Assembly (NCBI RefSeq): GCF_026168105.1
Contig: NZ_LBMW01000001.1
Location: forward strand, 1-64,000
Direction of reading: 5' to 3'
DNA length: 64,000 nucleotides
Source: Streptomyces hygroscopicus
GTDB lineage: Bacteria; Actinomycetota; Actinomycetes; Streptomycetales; Streptomycetaceae
Positions 26,731-34,682 of this stretch are shown here, in pieces. Within the stretch, counting starts at the first letter, position 1. The number at the start of each line of letters is the position of its first letter. The translations under genes were made by a program, and so were the position numbers. The notes beneath the pieces are model-generated. The model did no database searches, was not told where the DNA came from, and worked only from the letters and a program-made list of their open reading frames with translations.

Positions 26731-26868
26731 GGAACCCCCAGTGTTCGTAAGAGCACATCTGACTTCGAATATATAATTCAGTTCGATCGTACCCAACGAC
26801 GGGACGCCGGGGTGGTTCGGAGAACGCGCCGGTCAGCCGACCCGGCGGTCGCCGTGAGGAACTCGCGG

Positions 26869-27666
26869 TCAGCATCCCGAGTAGTAGGCAGCGTCGGCGA
26901 CCGGCCGGGTCCCGTTGCGCATCGGCCGCAGGCACAGCGTCCGTGCCAAGCTGGCCGTGTCGGTGTCCTGGAATGACCCGTTCGGCGCTGGCGGAGCGGC
27001 ACGTTGGATGGCTGAAGTTGCCTCGTCTGAGCAACCTGCGAAGTCGGCGACGGTGACACCGCCCCTGTCCTCATCACGCTCGACGTCTGCACCGAGGTAG
27101 AAGAAGGTGACGATCAAGCGGTGCTCGACCTCGATGCTCGCGGACCAAGCGGCCAGGAGCGGTGCCAGCTGTGATCGGGCTTCGTCCACGGCCAAGGCCG
27201 TGGACGGCGAGGCGTCGAGCCGCTTCTCACTCAGCAACAGGTCCCAGCCGTCAGCCCTGTAGGTGACGGGGAAGGCAGCCTCGTCCCAGCTGAGTGGGTG
27301 CTGGTCGACCCACTGAACCGAATATTGCAGTGTACGAATCCGCTCGCTTTCCACACGACCAGTGTCGCGTCCGACTGAGAGCGGCGCTCCCCGGAGGCGG
27401 TCATCCATCGGGCTGATCTTTTTGAAGAACCGGTGACCGTTGAATACGCGAGCCCACCAATACCGAGGCCGGAAGCCAACGCTGCTGGTGTCCGTCACCG
27501 CCGAGGTGCCGATCGCCACCGCCGCCAGCACTCCCATCTGCACGAATGCGCTGATCCCGATCCCGAGCACCTTGCCAACCAGCAGCCGCAGTGGCGTCAG
27601 AACGGACAGCAGGACCTCGACCACGCGGGTGGACTTCTCCTCGACGACGCCCTGGGACACCACCAT
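26869..27666 (-). pseudogene. Chimeric ORF: ABC-2 permease fragment fused to an unknown protein
   Basis: The first 60 residues (SQGVVEEKSTRVVEVLLSVL; LLVGKVLGIGISAFVQMGVL) come from a NatB-like ABC-2 type permease, whose EEK-x-x-R-V-x-E-x-L-L motif is plain. After VTDTSS at about 27488 the sequence becomes a soluble protein (RPRYWWARVFNGHRFFKKIS; LQYSVQWVDQHPLSWDEAAF; HRLIVTFFYLGADVERDEDR). The frame stays open across the join, giving 265 aa. The second part may be a gene remnant or a small intact gene missing its start. Family of that part not recognised. Confidence 0.65.
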
Positions 27667-27829
27667 GCCGACCCGCGCGGTAGTGCGCGGGGCAGGACCG
27701 CTTCGACGCGAAGAGCGCTGCTTTTCGTCAGAGGATCCGCAAACGACCCGGCCTGCACCAGCCCCTCGCCGCCGTCCGCGTCGGCGGCACCCTCCCGGTC
27801 AGCGCCCGTCGAGTGAATCCTGCGCCGGG

Positions 27830-28024
27830 CGGTCCGTATGGAGTGGCATGGCCCGCGTGCTCGGCGAGCTGCCAGCTGTTCTTCCGGCCGACCGGGCCGA
27901 GCAGGCCGCGCACGTGATCCCGCATCCGTTGCCGCGGCTCTACCCGCCCGAATCGCTTGCCCACCCGCAGCAGCAGGGACTCCAACTCACTGGCCCACAG
28001 ACCCGCTTCGACATCCGACTCCAC
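27830..28024 (-). pseudogene. IS701-family transposase, N-terminal fragment
   Basis: LWASELESLLLRVGKRFGRV followed by EPRQRMRDHVRGLLGPVGRK and NSWQLAEHAGHATP is the conserved N-terminus of IS701 transposases. It breaks off after about 65 residues. It is a different piece from the C-terminal fragment directly upstream, so two IS701 copies left traces here. Confidence 0.85.
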
Positions 28025-28179
28025 GACTGGCTCAACGCACTTCGATCGGGTGAGTCACGAACCACCGCCCCCCTGATGGGGCGTCAGTCAAATAGACTCG
28101 AAACCGACGCGCTGACCAGCGCAAATGGAGAAACGCGACTGGAGTATTAGTACTCCAGCAGCGGCTCGTGTCCTGAGCT

Positions 28180-28680
28180 GCGTTTTCGGTAGTGGCAGCT
28201 TCGGGCGATGGCTGGCGGTGTCTTCTCCAGGCCAACCATTTCAGTGCGTGCGTGACGGGTTCGTGAGTGGGGTAGGAGAGCGTTCGGGAGTCGCCGGATC
28301 TCTGCCACGGTGAGCGGGATAAGGGCTGATCCGTTTCTGCAGCCCCCTTTGTGTCACTGCTGGCCTTGGCTGCAAGTGCGGCCAGGACAGCGTGGGCGAG
28401 CATGGCCAGGGTGATGTGCCGGTACCAGCCCACGTATCGGCGAACCTCGTACTCGTCCAGGCCTGACTCGTTCTTCGCGGCCCTGGGAGCATTCCTCGAT
28501 CGCAAAGCGGCTGCCGGCGACGCGGACCGGCTCGGCGATCTCGATGCCGACGGGGGCGTAAGTTAGGTGGTAGGCGATCTCGCCGGGGTTGGACAGGCTG
28601 CGGCGCGCCATCACCCACCGGTGGTGGGTCGGCGGGTCGGGATCGAAGATGATGTTGACGGGGAGTTTGGCCGCGGCTCA
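28180..28680 (-). pseudogene. IS701-family transposase, C-terminal fragment
   Basis: Reading on the minus strand: [40 protein letters not shown], a frameshift near 28490, then [36 protein letters not shown] and the tail [18 protein letters not shown]. It covers the last third of the protein, including the Glu of the DDE triad region ([13 protein letters not shown]), but no N-terminus. Confidence 0.85.
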
Positions 28681-28823
28681 GTCATAGCTCTGATCTGCAC
28701 ATTAGGCCGGGGCTGCCGGGCCGGATGGCCAGCAGCGGACGCGGGCAGCGCCGCCTCCCCGGCCAGAACCGCAGTGGTGAGGACAACAGCAGCCAGACGG
28801 CAAGCAGTCGTGGAAGTGAACAC
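28611..28823 (-). pseudogene. Signal peptide of a secreted protein, cut by IS701
   Basis: From GTG 28823 (preceded by GGGGAA) the frame encodes FTSTTACRLAAVVLTTAVLA then GEAALPASAAGHPARQ, a clear signal peptide with Ala-rich cleavage site. About 45 codons in, it runs into the IS701 fragment. The mature protein is unknown. Confidence 0.5.
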
Positions 28824-29079
28824 AAGTTCCCCGTGCGTGGTGCGGGCACGCCCCGCGCAGCATGCGGCCGCGCACGAGCGGCGCGATGTGCGGATGCGGG
28901 GCCGGGTTGGCCACGCATTCACGCTCTGCAGCCCAAACGCGCAGAGTCTGGATGATCCGCCGGGCCAGACGGTCGGGCGGGAGAGCGAACGGGTTGGCAG
29001 ACTACGGCAGGAGTAGCAGCCGTCAGGAGATGCCGCTTCAGGCTGCAGCAGCGTTCGGCCCAGCACCCCAGCAGATAGT

Positions 29080-29125
29080 CGTGTCGACGACGGCGTAATT
29101 GGTTCTGGCGGCGATTCCGTGACTC
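29080..29125. repeat. ISL3-end-like sequence, copy 1
   Basis: GACGACGGCGTAATTGGTTCTGGC and the following ATTCCGTGACTCCCCAG recur near 30022-30075 next to an ISL3 transposase remnant (GACGACGACGTAATTGG..., ATCCGTGAATCTCCAG). This suggests an orphan ISL3 terminus here. Confidence 0.5.
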
Positions 29126-29490
29126 CCCAGGTCATTGCGCGACTGCCGGAACGTTTCTTGCGGGCATTGCCCAGGTATGGGGGCCGCGAGGGTCGAGGAT
29201 GTGTTGTTTACCGGTATCGATGTGCGTGTCACGCCACAAGGGCTTCCTCGCCCGGCTCGGCACATCTGCCGGTACCTGCCCTCCGGCGCGGACCCTGGTG
29301 CTTCAACTGAGGTTGAAGTAGGGGGCTTGGTGTCGGCGTGAGCCTTGGCGGGGAATGGCTGATGGCCGGTTAGCGGCCGTTGACGCGGCACGGGACCGGG
29401 TGGAGTCTTCCCATCGGTATCGGCGGAGCGTCCCCCTTTTGCCGGGTCTGTCGGCTGTGGGCGGGGCCTCACCATGCGATGTGATGGAGG
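29126..29490. other. Gap, no gene recognised
   Basis: Short plus-strand frames are present (one contains VEDVLFTGIDVRVT, faintly like an ISL3 N-terminus) but none continues far enough to name. The last 60 bases carry the ribosome site of the next gene. Confidence 0.3.
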
Positions 29491-29497
29491 AACAGTG

Positions 29498-29998
29498 ATG
29501 AAGCGTTCATCGATTGCCGCGCTGGCTCTCGTACTTGCGTCCTCAGCGGGATTCGCCGCGGCTCCCGCCGCGCAGGCTTTGCCGTCCCGGGCGGCCTCGA
29601 AGCCGGGACAGGCTGTCATCCTGGCCTTCAAAGGCAGCCATCCTGAGCTGAACGGTCTGCGCGTGAAGGCGCTAAGTTCCCCGGCCATCTACCTGATTCT
29701 CGACGGGCGACGTCGTTGGATCCCCAACCCGGCCACGTACAACAATCTCTTCCGAGACTGGAACGGCATCCAGTCGGTCGTCGACATCGGCAGTATCGAC
29801 TCCGGCAGCGCGCTGTCGGACGGTGCTTTCCTCGGCAAAGCTTCTAACGCTCCCGCGGTGTATTTGTTCAGCAACGGCGTCAAGCGCTGGATCACCAGCC
29901 CGGCCGCGATGGACAAGTACTACTTCGACTGGCGGAAGATCCAGACGCTGCCGCCCGGCGCCGTGTCCTCGATCCCCACAGGCGCCCCAATCTCCTGA
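29498..29998 (+). CDS. Secreted protein with two RRWI-type repeats
   Basis: A 166-aa exported protein. Residues 1-28 are a signal peptide (MKRSSIAALALVLASSAGFA, Ala-rich cleavage site). Two related units of about 45 residues follow: AIYLILDGRRRWIPNPATYN and AVYLFSNGVKRWITSPAAMD, each with a Y-L-x-x-x-G-x-x-R-W-I core and a later aromatic W/DW. Such repeats occur in secreted actinobacterial and other bacterial surface proteins of unknown function, often with cell-wall binding modules. A GGAGG lies 7 bp before the ATG. No C-terminal anchor, so probably released. Confidence 0.8.
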   Translation: MKRSSIAALALVLASSAGFAAAPAAQALPSRAASKPGQAVILAFKGSHPELNGLRVKALSSPAIYLILDGRRRWIPNPATYNNLFRDWNGIQSVVDIGSIDSGSALSDGAFLGKASNAPAVYLFSNGVKRWITSPAAMDKYYFDWRKIQTLPPGAVSSIPTGAPIS

Positions 29999-30059
29999 AC
30001 GCTCCCCCGGCCCCTGTCATGTGGACGACGACGTAATTGGTTCTGGCCACGAATCCGTG

Positions 30060-30645
30060 AATCTCCAGCTCATGCGCGAAGCGGAATTCGAGTGCGGAGG
30101 AGACGAAACGAGGCCCGGCCGTACACGGCCCGCTTGATCGTCTTGATTCGGTTGACGTGGCCTTCGACGATGCCAGAGCTCCACGGCAGAGTGAGGCCGG
30201 CGGTCACGGCTTGCAGGTCGAGGCACAGGCACTGCGCGAAGGAACGGATGGGGGCCGGCGCGTCGCGCCCGGCCTCCCGGACCCACTCCAACAACTGGTA
30301 ACCGCACCGTTGTTGGAGCAGGTCGTGGAAGGTGCGGGCGAGATCGCAGGCTCGGGCGATATCGGGACACGCGAGCCGAGCGGCCAGTGCGGTCAGCGGG
30401 TAACTGCAGGGTCCTACACAGGCGTTCGCCGGGACGGCCGCCCCAGAAACGTCGCGATGAAAGCATCCATCGCCGCAGCCCGGCGCTGTGACGCCGGTAC
30501 CGTTCGCTCAGGTCTGGGACCCGCTCGGCGAACGTCCGCCCTTGAACACGAGGTTCGCTCGCAGAAGTAGCGGCGCACCTGAGCAAGATCACCAACAGCC
30601 TTCCCACCAGCGGACGTTCCATCACGCAGGGACCGATGTCGAACC
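30060..30645 (-). pseudogene. ISL3-family transposase, deleted and frameshifted
   Basis: The minus strand reads an ISL3 zinc-domain segment (LVGRLLVILLR; GRTFAERVPDLSERYRRHSA), then skips the catalytic core to ALAARLACPDIARACDLART, FHDLLQQRCGYQLLEWV and the end block LPWSSGIVEGHVNRIKTIKR. Terminal sequence near 30022-30060 matches the orphan copy at 29.1 kb. Confidence 0.85.
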
Positions 30646-30750
30646 TGCAAACACGTAGTAGGTGTGGAAGCTTTCGACGGTGAGGTTGTAGGTCCGTACG
30701 CGCTGGTAGAAGGCACGGTTCGCCTGTACGCGTACCATGCTCCCGCCGCT
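30622..30750 (-). pseudogene. C-terminal remnant of a HINT domain from a polymorphic toxin
   Basis: The frame reads VQANRAFYQRVRTYNLTVES then FHTYYVFAGSTSV before running out at 30622. Y-N-L-T-V-x-x-x-H-T-Y-Y-V-x-A-G-x-T-x-V is the signature end of the pretoxin HINT (self-splicing-like) domain of Rhs/DUF-type polymorphic toxins, where LVHN and the toxin domain would follow. Both are missing. Confidence 0.6.
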
Positions 30751-30916
30751 GCTCAGCAGGGTGGAACCCGGTCGCAGACACGAGGCTTACAAGCCACCGC
30801 TGGGCTTCCGCCCGAGATTGCGGCTGTTCCAGCTGCCGGCCAGTTCGTCACCACTGGCCGACGCCGTGTCCACCGTCTTTCGGCGCACTGGCCCGAGGCG
30901 CTGATCGGATGCGTCA

Positions 30917-31954
30917 TCAGTGGGTGAGCGTGACCTTGTTCAGGCCGGTCGGCCGGTCCGGGTCGATGTGGAGGGCGCGGGCCGTGGCCAGGGCGAGCTG
31001 CTGGCCGCGGACCGTGGCCAGCAGCGCCTCACCGAGGTGGCCGAGCGGCGGCCAGGGCACGTCGGCTTCGGGTGCGGTGCCCAGCAGGCATGTCTCGGCA
31101 CCGCGCTGGGAGAGGTCCGCACGCAGCGCCCGGGTGTCGTCGTCGGCAGGACCGGAGCCGGCCAGGAGCACGGCGGGGGCGTTCGGGCCGGTAACGGCGA
31201 TCGGGCCGTGGCGGAAGTCGGCCGTGGAGAAGCCGTGGGCCATCAGGCCGGTTGTCTCCTGCAACTTGAGCGCCGTCTCCAGGGCAGCCGGGTAGCAGGC
31301 ACCGCGCCCTACGACCGCCAGCCGGTCGCATCCGGCGAGCACCCTGGCGGCGTCCTCGAGCCGCCCGGCGGCGGCCAGCACTCGGGCAACGGCCTCGGGA
31401 AGCTCGGCGGCTTGACGCTGCGTCAGCCCTCCCGGGCCCAGTCCGGAAGCGACCGCGAGGACAGCGAGCATCTGGCCGGTCACTGTCTTGGTCGCCGGGA
31501 CCGCCTGCTCCAGCCCGGCGTGCAGAGGGACCGCGAGATGCGCCGCGTCGGCGAGTGCCGATTCGGCGTCGTTGGTGATCGCGACGACCTTGGCACCCGC
31601 AGCGGCATAGCGCTGGGCCAGGTCGACGATCTCCGGGGTGCGGCCCGACTGCGAGAGGGCAACCAGAAGCCAGCCGCGGAACCGGTCAGGGTTGCGGCCG
31701 TAGGCGGTGGTCAGGCTGGGCGCGACCATGCAGGTGGGGAGCCCGGTGTTCAGTTCGACGGCATAGCGGCCGAGCAGGGCGGCGTGGTCGGAGGAGCCAC
31801 GGGCGAGGAAGGCGACACCAGTTGGCAGGCTCCCCGGAAAGACTGCCGTGGCCAGCTTGCCGATGGCGGCGAAGCGTTCCGCCAGGGCAGCAAGCACCTC
31901 CGGTTGCTGATGCATCTCTGCTTCCATCCAGTTGCCGGTCTGGCCGGGGATCAT
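30917..31954 (-). CDS. SIS-domain sugar-phosphate isomerase/deglycase-like protein
   Basis: A 345-aa cytoplasmic protein with two SIS domains like the isomerase half of GlmS. First domain: GVAFLARGSSDHAALLGRYA, LLVALSQSGRTPEIVDLAQR (S-x-S-G-x-T binding loop), VVAITNDAESALADAAHLAV. Second: LAVVGRGACYPAALETALKL and GFSTADFRHGPIAVTGPNAP, equivalent to the E-L-K-H-G-P active-site block. FrlB-type fructoselysine-6-phosphate deglycases and AgaS-type isomerases have this plan. Its start overlaps the ROK-kinase stop (ATGA), and the permease gene is further upstream, so it should act on the phosphorylated imported substrate. Exact substrate is inferred only. Confidence 0.85.
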   Translation of the reverse strand: MIPGQTGNWMEAEMHQQPEVLAALAERFAAIGKLATAVFPGSLPTGVAFLARGSSDHAALLGRYAVELNTGLPTCMVAPSLTTAYGRNPDRFRGWLLVALSQSGRTPEIVDLAQRYAAAGAKVVAITNDAESALADAAHLAVPLHAGLEQAVPATKTVTGQMLAVLAVASGLGPGGLTQRQAAELPEAVARVLAAAGRLEDAARVLAGCDRLAVVGRGACYPAALETALKLQETTGLMAHGFSTADFRHGPIAVTGPNAPAVLLAGSGPADDDTRALRADLSQRGAETCLLGTAPEADVPWPPLGHLGEALLATVRGQQLALATARALHIDPDRPTGLNKVTLTH

Positions 31955-32931
31955 CGAAGGCCTCCAGAAATCACGGTTCCGGTGTGGGTGAGGGGTTCAC
32001 AGGCACGGGCGCTGTCCAGGGCGAGCGCGACGGCGCCGTGCAGCGAGGCGTCCTTGAGGAAGCGGGCGGCGCGGATCTCCGGCGGGAAGGGGACCGCCTG
32101 GGTGACGGCCCGAACCAGTGCCGGGAGGATGGTGTCGGCGGCGGCCATCATGCCGCCGCCGACCACGATCCGGGCCGGGTCGATGAAGACGGACAGGTTG
32201 GCCAGGGCCGTGCCCAGCACCTGAAGCATCCGCTGCACCAGTTCGCGGGCCGCCGCGTCGCTGCGCCGGAAGAGCTGATAGCCCGTCGACTCCTCGCCGA
32301 ACAGGGCGGTCGCCTGCTCGCCGAGGGCTTTGCCGGCGACCGCCTCCTCCAGGGGCGCGCGTCCGGCGGTGACGGCGTCGACGGGGGCGTCACCGGGGTT
32401 CATGTAGCCGATCTCGCCGGCGGCCTGGTGAGCCCCGGACAGCACCTGCCCGCCCAGGACCAGGGCCGCGGCGATGCCGGTGCCCAGGCTCACATAGATG
32501 CCCGGGTCCGCCCCGCACAGCGCGCCGAACCTGGCTTCGGCAAGTGCACCGGCCCGCACGTCGTTGGCGACCGCGACCTCGGGCACGCCGAATTCCTCCG
32601 CGAGACGGTCGGCGAGCGCGAGCCGCTCCCAGCCGGGCAGGTTGGGGGTGAGCAGGATGCGGTCCGGCTGGATGACGCCGGGGGCCACCGCCGCCCAGCC
32701 TGCCACCGACAGTCCGTACCGGTTCAGGGATGTCTGCTCCAGCTCGCGTACCGACTTGGAGGCGAGGGAGATTACCTGGTCCGGGCCGAGTTCGGCGCGG
32801 GTGTCCAGTCGTGTGCGGGCCAGCACGAGTCCCGTCCCGTCGGCGAGGGCGATCTCTGTTTTGGTGCCTCCGAAGTCGACACCGATCACGGTGCAGGCGC
32901 TGGTGCGGTGGTGTGTAGCGGATTGAGGCAT
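31951..32931 (-). CDS. ROK-family sugar kinase
   Basis: A 326-aa kinase of the ROK family without an HTH. Phosphate-1 motif: IGVDFGGTKTEIALADGTG near the N-terminus. The catalytic Asp lies in VPEVAVANDVRAGALAEARF. Phosphate-2/adenosine motifs: GIYVSLGTGIAAALVLGGQV and IVVGGGMMAAADTILPALV. The region where ROK kinases carry the E-x-G-H and C-x-C-G zinc site reads AAGEIGYMNPGD, with Tyr for His and no Cys cluster. ATG 32931 has AGAGGA upstream. Coupled by ATGA to the SIS gene; it presumably phosphorylates the sugar brought in by the permease. Confidence 0.88.
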   Translation of the reverse strand: MPQSATHHRTSACTVIGVDFGGTKTEIALADGTGLVLARTRLDTRAELGPDQVISLASKSVRELEQTSLNRYGLSVAGWAAVAPGVIQPDRILLTPNLPGWERLALADRLAEEFGVPEVAVANDVRAGALAEARFGALCGADPGIYVSLGTGIAAALVLGGQVLSGAHQAAGEIGYMNPGDAPVDAVTAGRAPLEEAVAGKALGEQATALFGEESTGYQLFRRSDAAARELVQRMLQVLGTALANLSVFIDPARIVVGGGMMAAADTILPALVRAVTQAVPFPPEIRAARFLKDASLHGAVALALDSARACEPLTHTGTVISGGLR

Positions 32932-33062
32932 GCGGGTAGTCCTCTGGGGAGCTGCCCGGCCGGGATGCGCGTCAGCGGGGTGGCGGGCGGGCCCGGCCGG
33001 GAGTTCGGACGGATCGGGTCGCCTCCGCGGTGCTCTGTGGCAGAGGCGGCGTGCGGGGCGGG

Positions 33063-34532
33063 TCAGCCGACGGTGCCGAGGGATTCGGCTTGCTGGGCGG
33101 TCAGGTACTCCTGGCGTATCTCCTTCGGGCCGAAGGGCCAGGCACGCTCGGCTCGGGACCAGACCAGGTAGGCGGCGCCGCCGAGGGCCACCCAGGCCAG
33201 TGACCACTCGATGGGGTGGACACCGGCGTTGGCCTTGTCGGCGTAGCCGTAGATGACCAGCCAGCCGATGCCCGCGACGACACTGGGCAGGGGGTAGAGC
33301 AGCATCTTGTAGGGGCGGCGCAGGTTCGGCTGGCGGCGGCGGAGCACGGTGACGGCTGCGATTTGGGCCAGCGCCTGGATGATCACCATGACGGTGGTGA
33401 GCAGGGTGATCAGGATGGTCAGGGGTGGGTGCGCGGCGGAGGTGCCGACGTGCCGGGCGAGCAGGAACCCGGCCGCGGTGATGACGCCCATGGCGGCCAG
33501 GCCGAGGACGGGGAACTGGTGCTTGGGGTGCAGGCGGCCGAAGGCCTTGAAGAAGACTCCGTCGCGTGCGGCACCGAAGGGGACGCGGGAGCCGCCGAGG
33601 AGTCCGGTGAAGACGGAGGCGAGTGCGGTGACCAGGATGAGCACGGTGACGGTGTCGGCGGCGCCCTTGCCGAAGGTCTTCTCGAGGACCGCGGAGGCCA
33701 CGGACTGGGAGGCGACGTTGTTGGGGTCGAGCATGTCGTGCCAGTTGACGACGCCCAGGACGCCGATCTGCAGCAGCAGATAGACGGCCATGATGGCGAG
33801 GATGGCGTAGACGATGGACCGCGGCAGTACCCGGCCCGGGTTCTTGACCTCGGCCCCGAGGTAGGCGGTGGTGTTGTAGCCGAGGTAGTCGTAGATGCCG
33901 ATGGTCAGTCCCGATGCCAAGCCCAACCAGAAGGCACCGTGGGTGAGTTCGACGGCATGGGCAGGCCAGGTGAAGGCCATCGAGGCGTCGAAGTGGGTGA
34001 ACGCGGCGAGGATCACGGCGAGCACGGACACGATCATCACGGTCCACATGACGACGGTGATCCGTCCGATGTTCTCGACCTTGCGCCACAGCAACAGTAC
34101 GACCAGCGCCACGACGCCGAGGCCGACCAGGTCACCCTGGCCCGTTGTCATCGACGGCCACAGGTAACCGAGGTACTGGACCAGGCCCTGGACGCCGGTG
34201 GACATGATCAGCGGGATGAAGAGCATGGCGGTCCACACGAACAGGAAGGGCATCAGCCGTCCGGTCCGGTACTGGAAGGCCTCGCGCAGGTAGACGTAGG
34301 TGCCTCCGGATCCGGGCAGCGAGGCGCCCAGCTCGGCCCAGACCAGGCCGTCCGCGAGGGCGAGCAGCGCGCCGGCGATCCAGCCGATGACGGCCTGCGG
34401 CCCGCCGAAGGCGGCGACCATCAGCGGGATGGTGACGAAGGGGCCGATGCCGCACATCTGACTCATGTTGATGGCGGTCGCCTGGAACAGGCCGATCTTT
34501 CTGGAAAGTCCGGGAGTCTCGTGGGTTGACAA
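33063..34532 (-). CDS. APC-superfamily permease (amino-acid or sugar-amine transporter)
   Basis: A 489-aa integral membrane protein with about 12 transmembrane helices. The start of the APC fold is clear: LSRKIGLFQATAINMSQMCG, IGPFVTIPLMVAAFGGPQAV, and GGTYVYLREAFQYRTGRLMP on loop 2. Later AAYLGAEVKNPGRVLPRSIV matches the usual E-x-x-x-P-x-R-x-x-P-R motif. I choose TTG 34532 because a CCGGAGG lies just upstream and the family starts here; the ATG at 34598 would lie within the operator. It heads the operon with ROK kinase and SIS protein. E. coli FrlA, the fructoselysine permease, is also an APC member, which supports a glycated-amine substrate. Confidence 0.85.
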   Translation of the reverse strand: MSTHETPGLSRKIGLFQATAINMSQMCGIGPFVTIPLMVAAFGGPQAVIGWIAGALLALADGLVWAELGASLPGSGGTYVYLREAFQYRTGRLMPFLFVWTAMLFIPLIMSTGVQGLVQYLGYLWPSMTTGQGDLVGLGVVALVVLLLWRKVENIGRITVVMWTVMIVSVLAVILAAFTHFDASMAFTWPAHAVELTHGAFWLGLASGLTIGIYDYLGYNTTAYLGAEVKNPGRVLPRSIVYAILAIMAVYLLLQIGVLGVVNWHDMLDPNNVASQSVASAVLEKTFGKGAADTVTVLILVTALASVFTGLLGGSRVPFGAARDGVFFKAFGRLHPKHQFPVLGLAAMGVITAAGFLLARHVGTSAAHPPLTILITLLTTVMVIIQALAQIAAVTVLRRRQPNLRRPYKMLLYPLPSVVAGIGWLVIYGYADKANAGVHPIEWSLAWVALGGAAYLVWSRAERAWPFGPKEIRQEYLTAQQAESLGTVG

Positions 34533-34565
34533 GGCTGCCTCCGGGGAGAGGGGGTCGAGGGCGAA

Positions 34566-34587
34566 AGTAAAGTTAAATTCCTTTACT
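34566..34587. promoter_or_regulatory. Palindromic operator for the ROK regulator (predicted)
   Basis: AGTAAAG (34566-34572) and CTTTACT (34581-34587) form a perfect 7-bp inverted repeat separated by 8 AT-rich bases. It stands out in GC-rich DNA. It lies 34 bp before the permease start and about 95 bp before the divergent ROK regulator start, so one bound protein could control both. Confidence 0.75.
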
Positions 34588-34682
34588 AATGACGTCAAGG
34601 GCGAGGCCGGTCACGGACTGCCTACAGTTGCTTCTGACAGGTGGCCCGACACCCGTCGGGGCCGGAGCGAGAGCGGAGGACC

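Noticed and set aside
31951..34089. 712-aa minus ORF joining the permease region to the ROK kinase
   Set aside because: Only the last 326 residues are the kinase; the first part is an out-of-frame reading of the permease gene.
33216..34529. 437-aa plus ORF rich in Asp/Gly/His
   Set aside because: Antisense of the APC permease; the repeated D-G-H composition is an artefact of the reverse complement.
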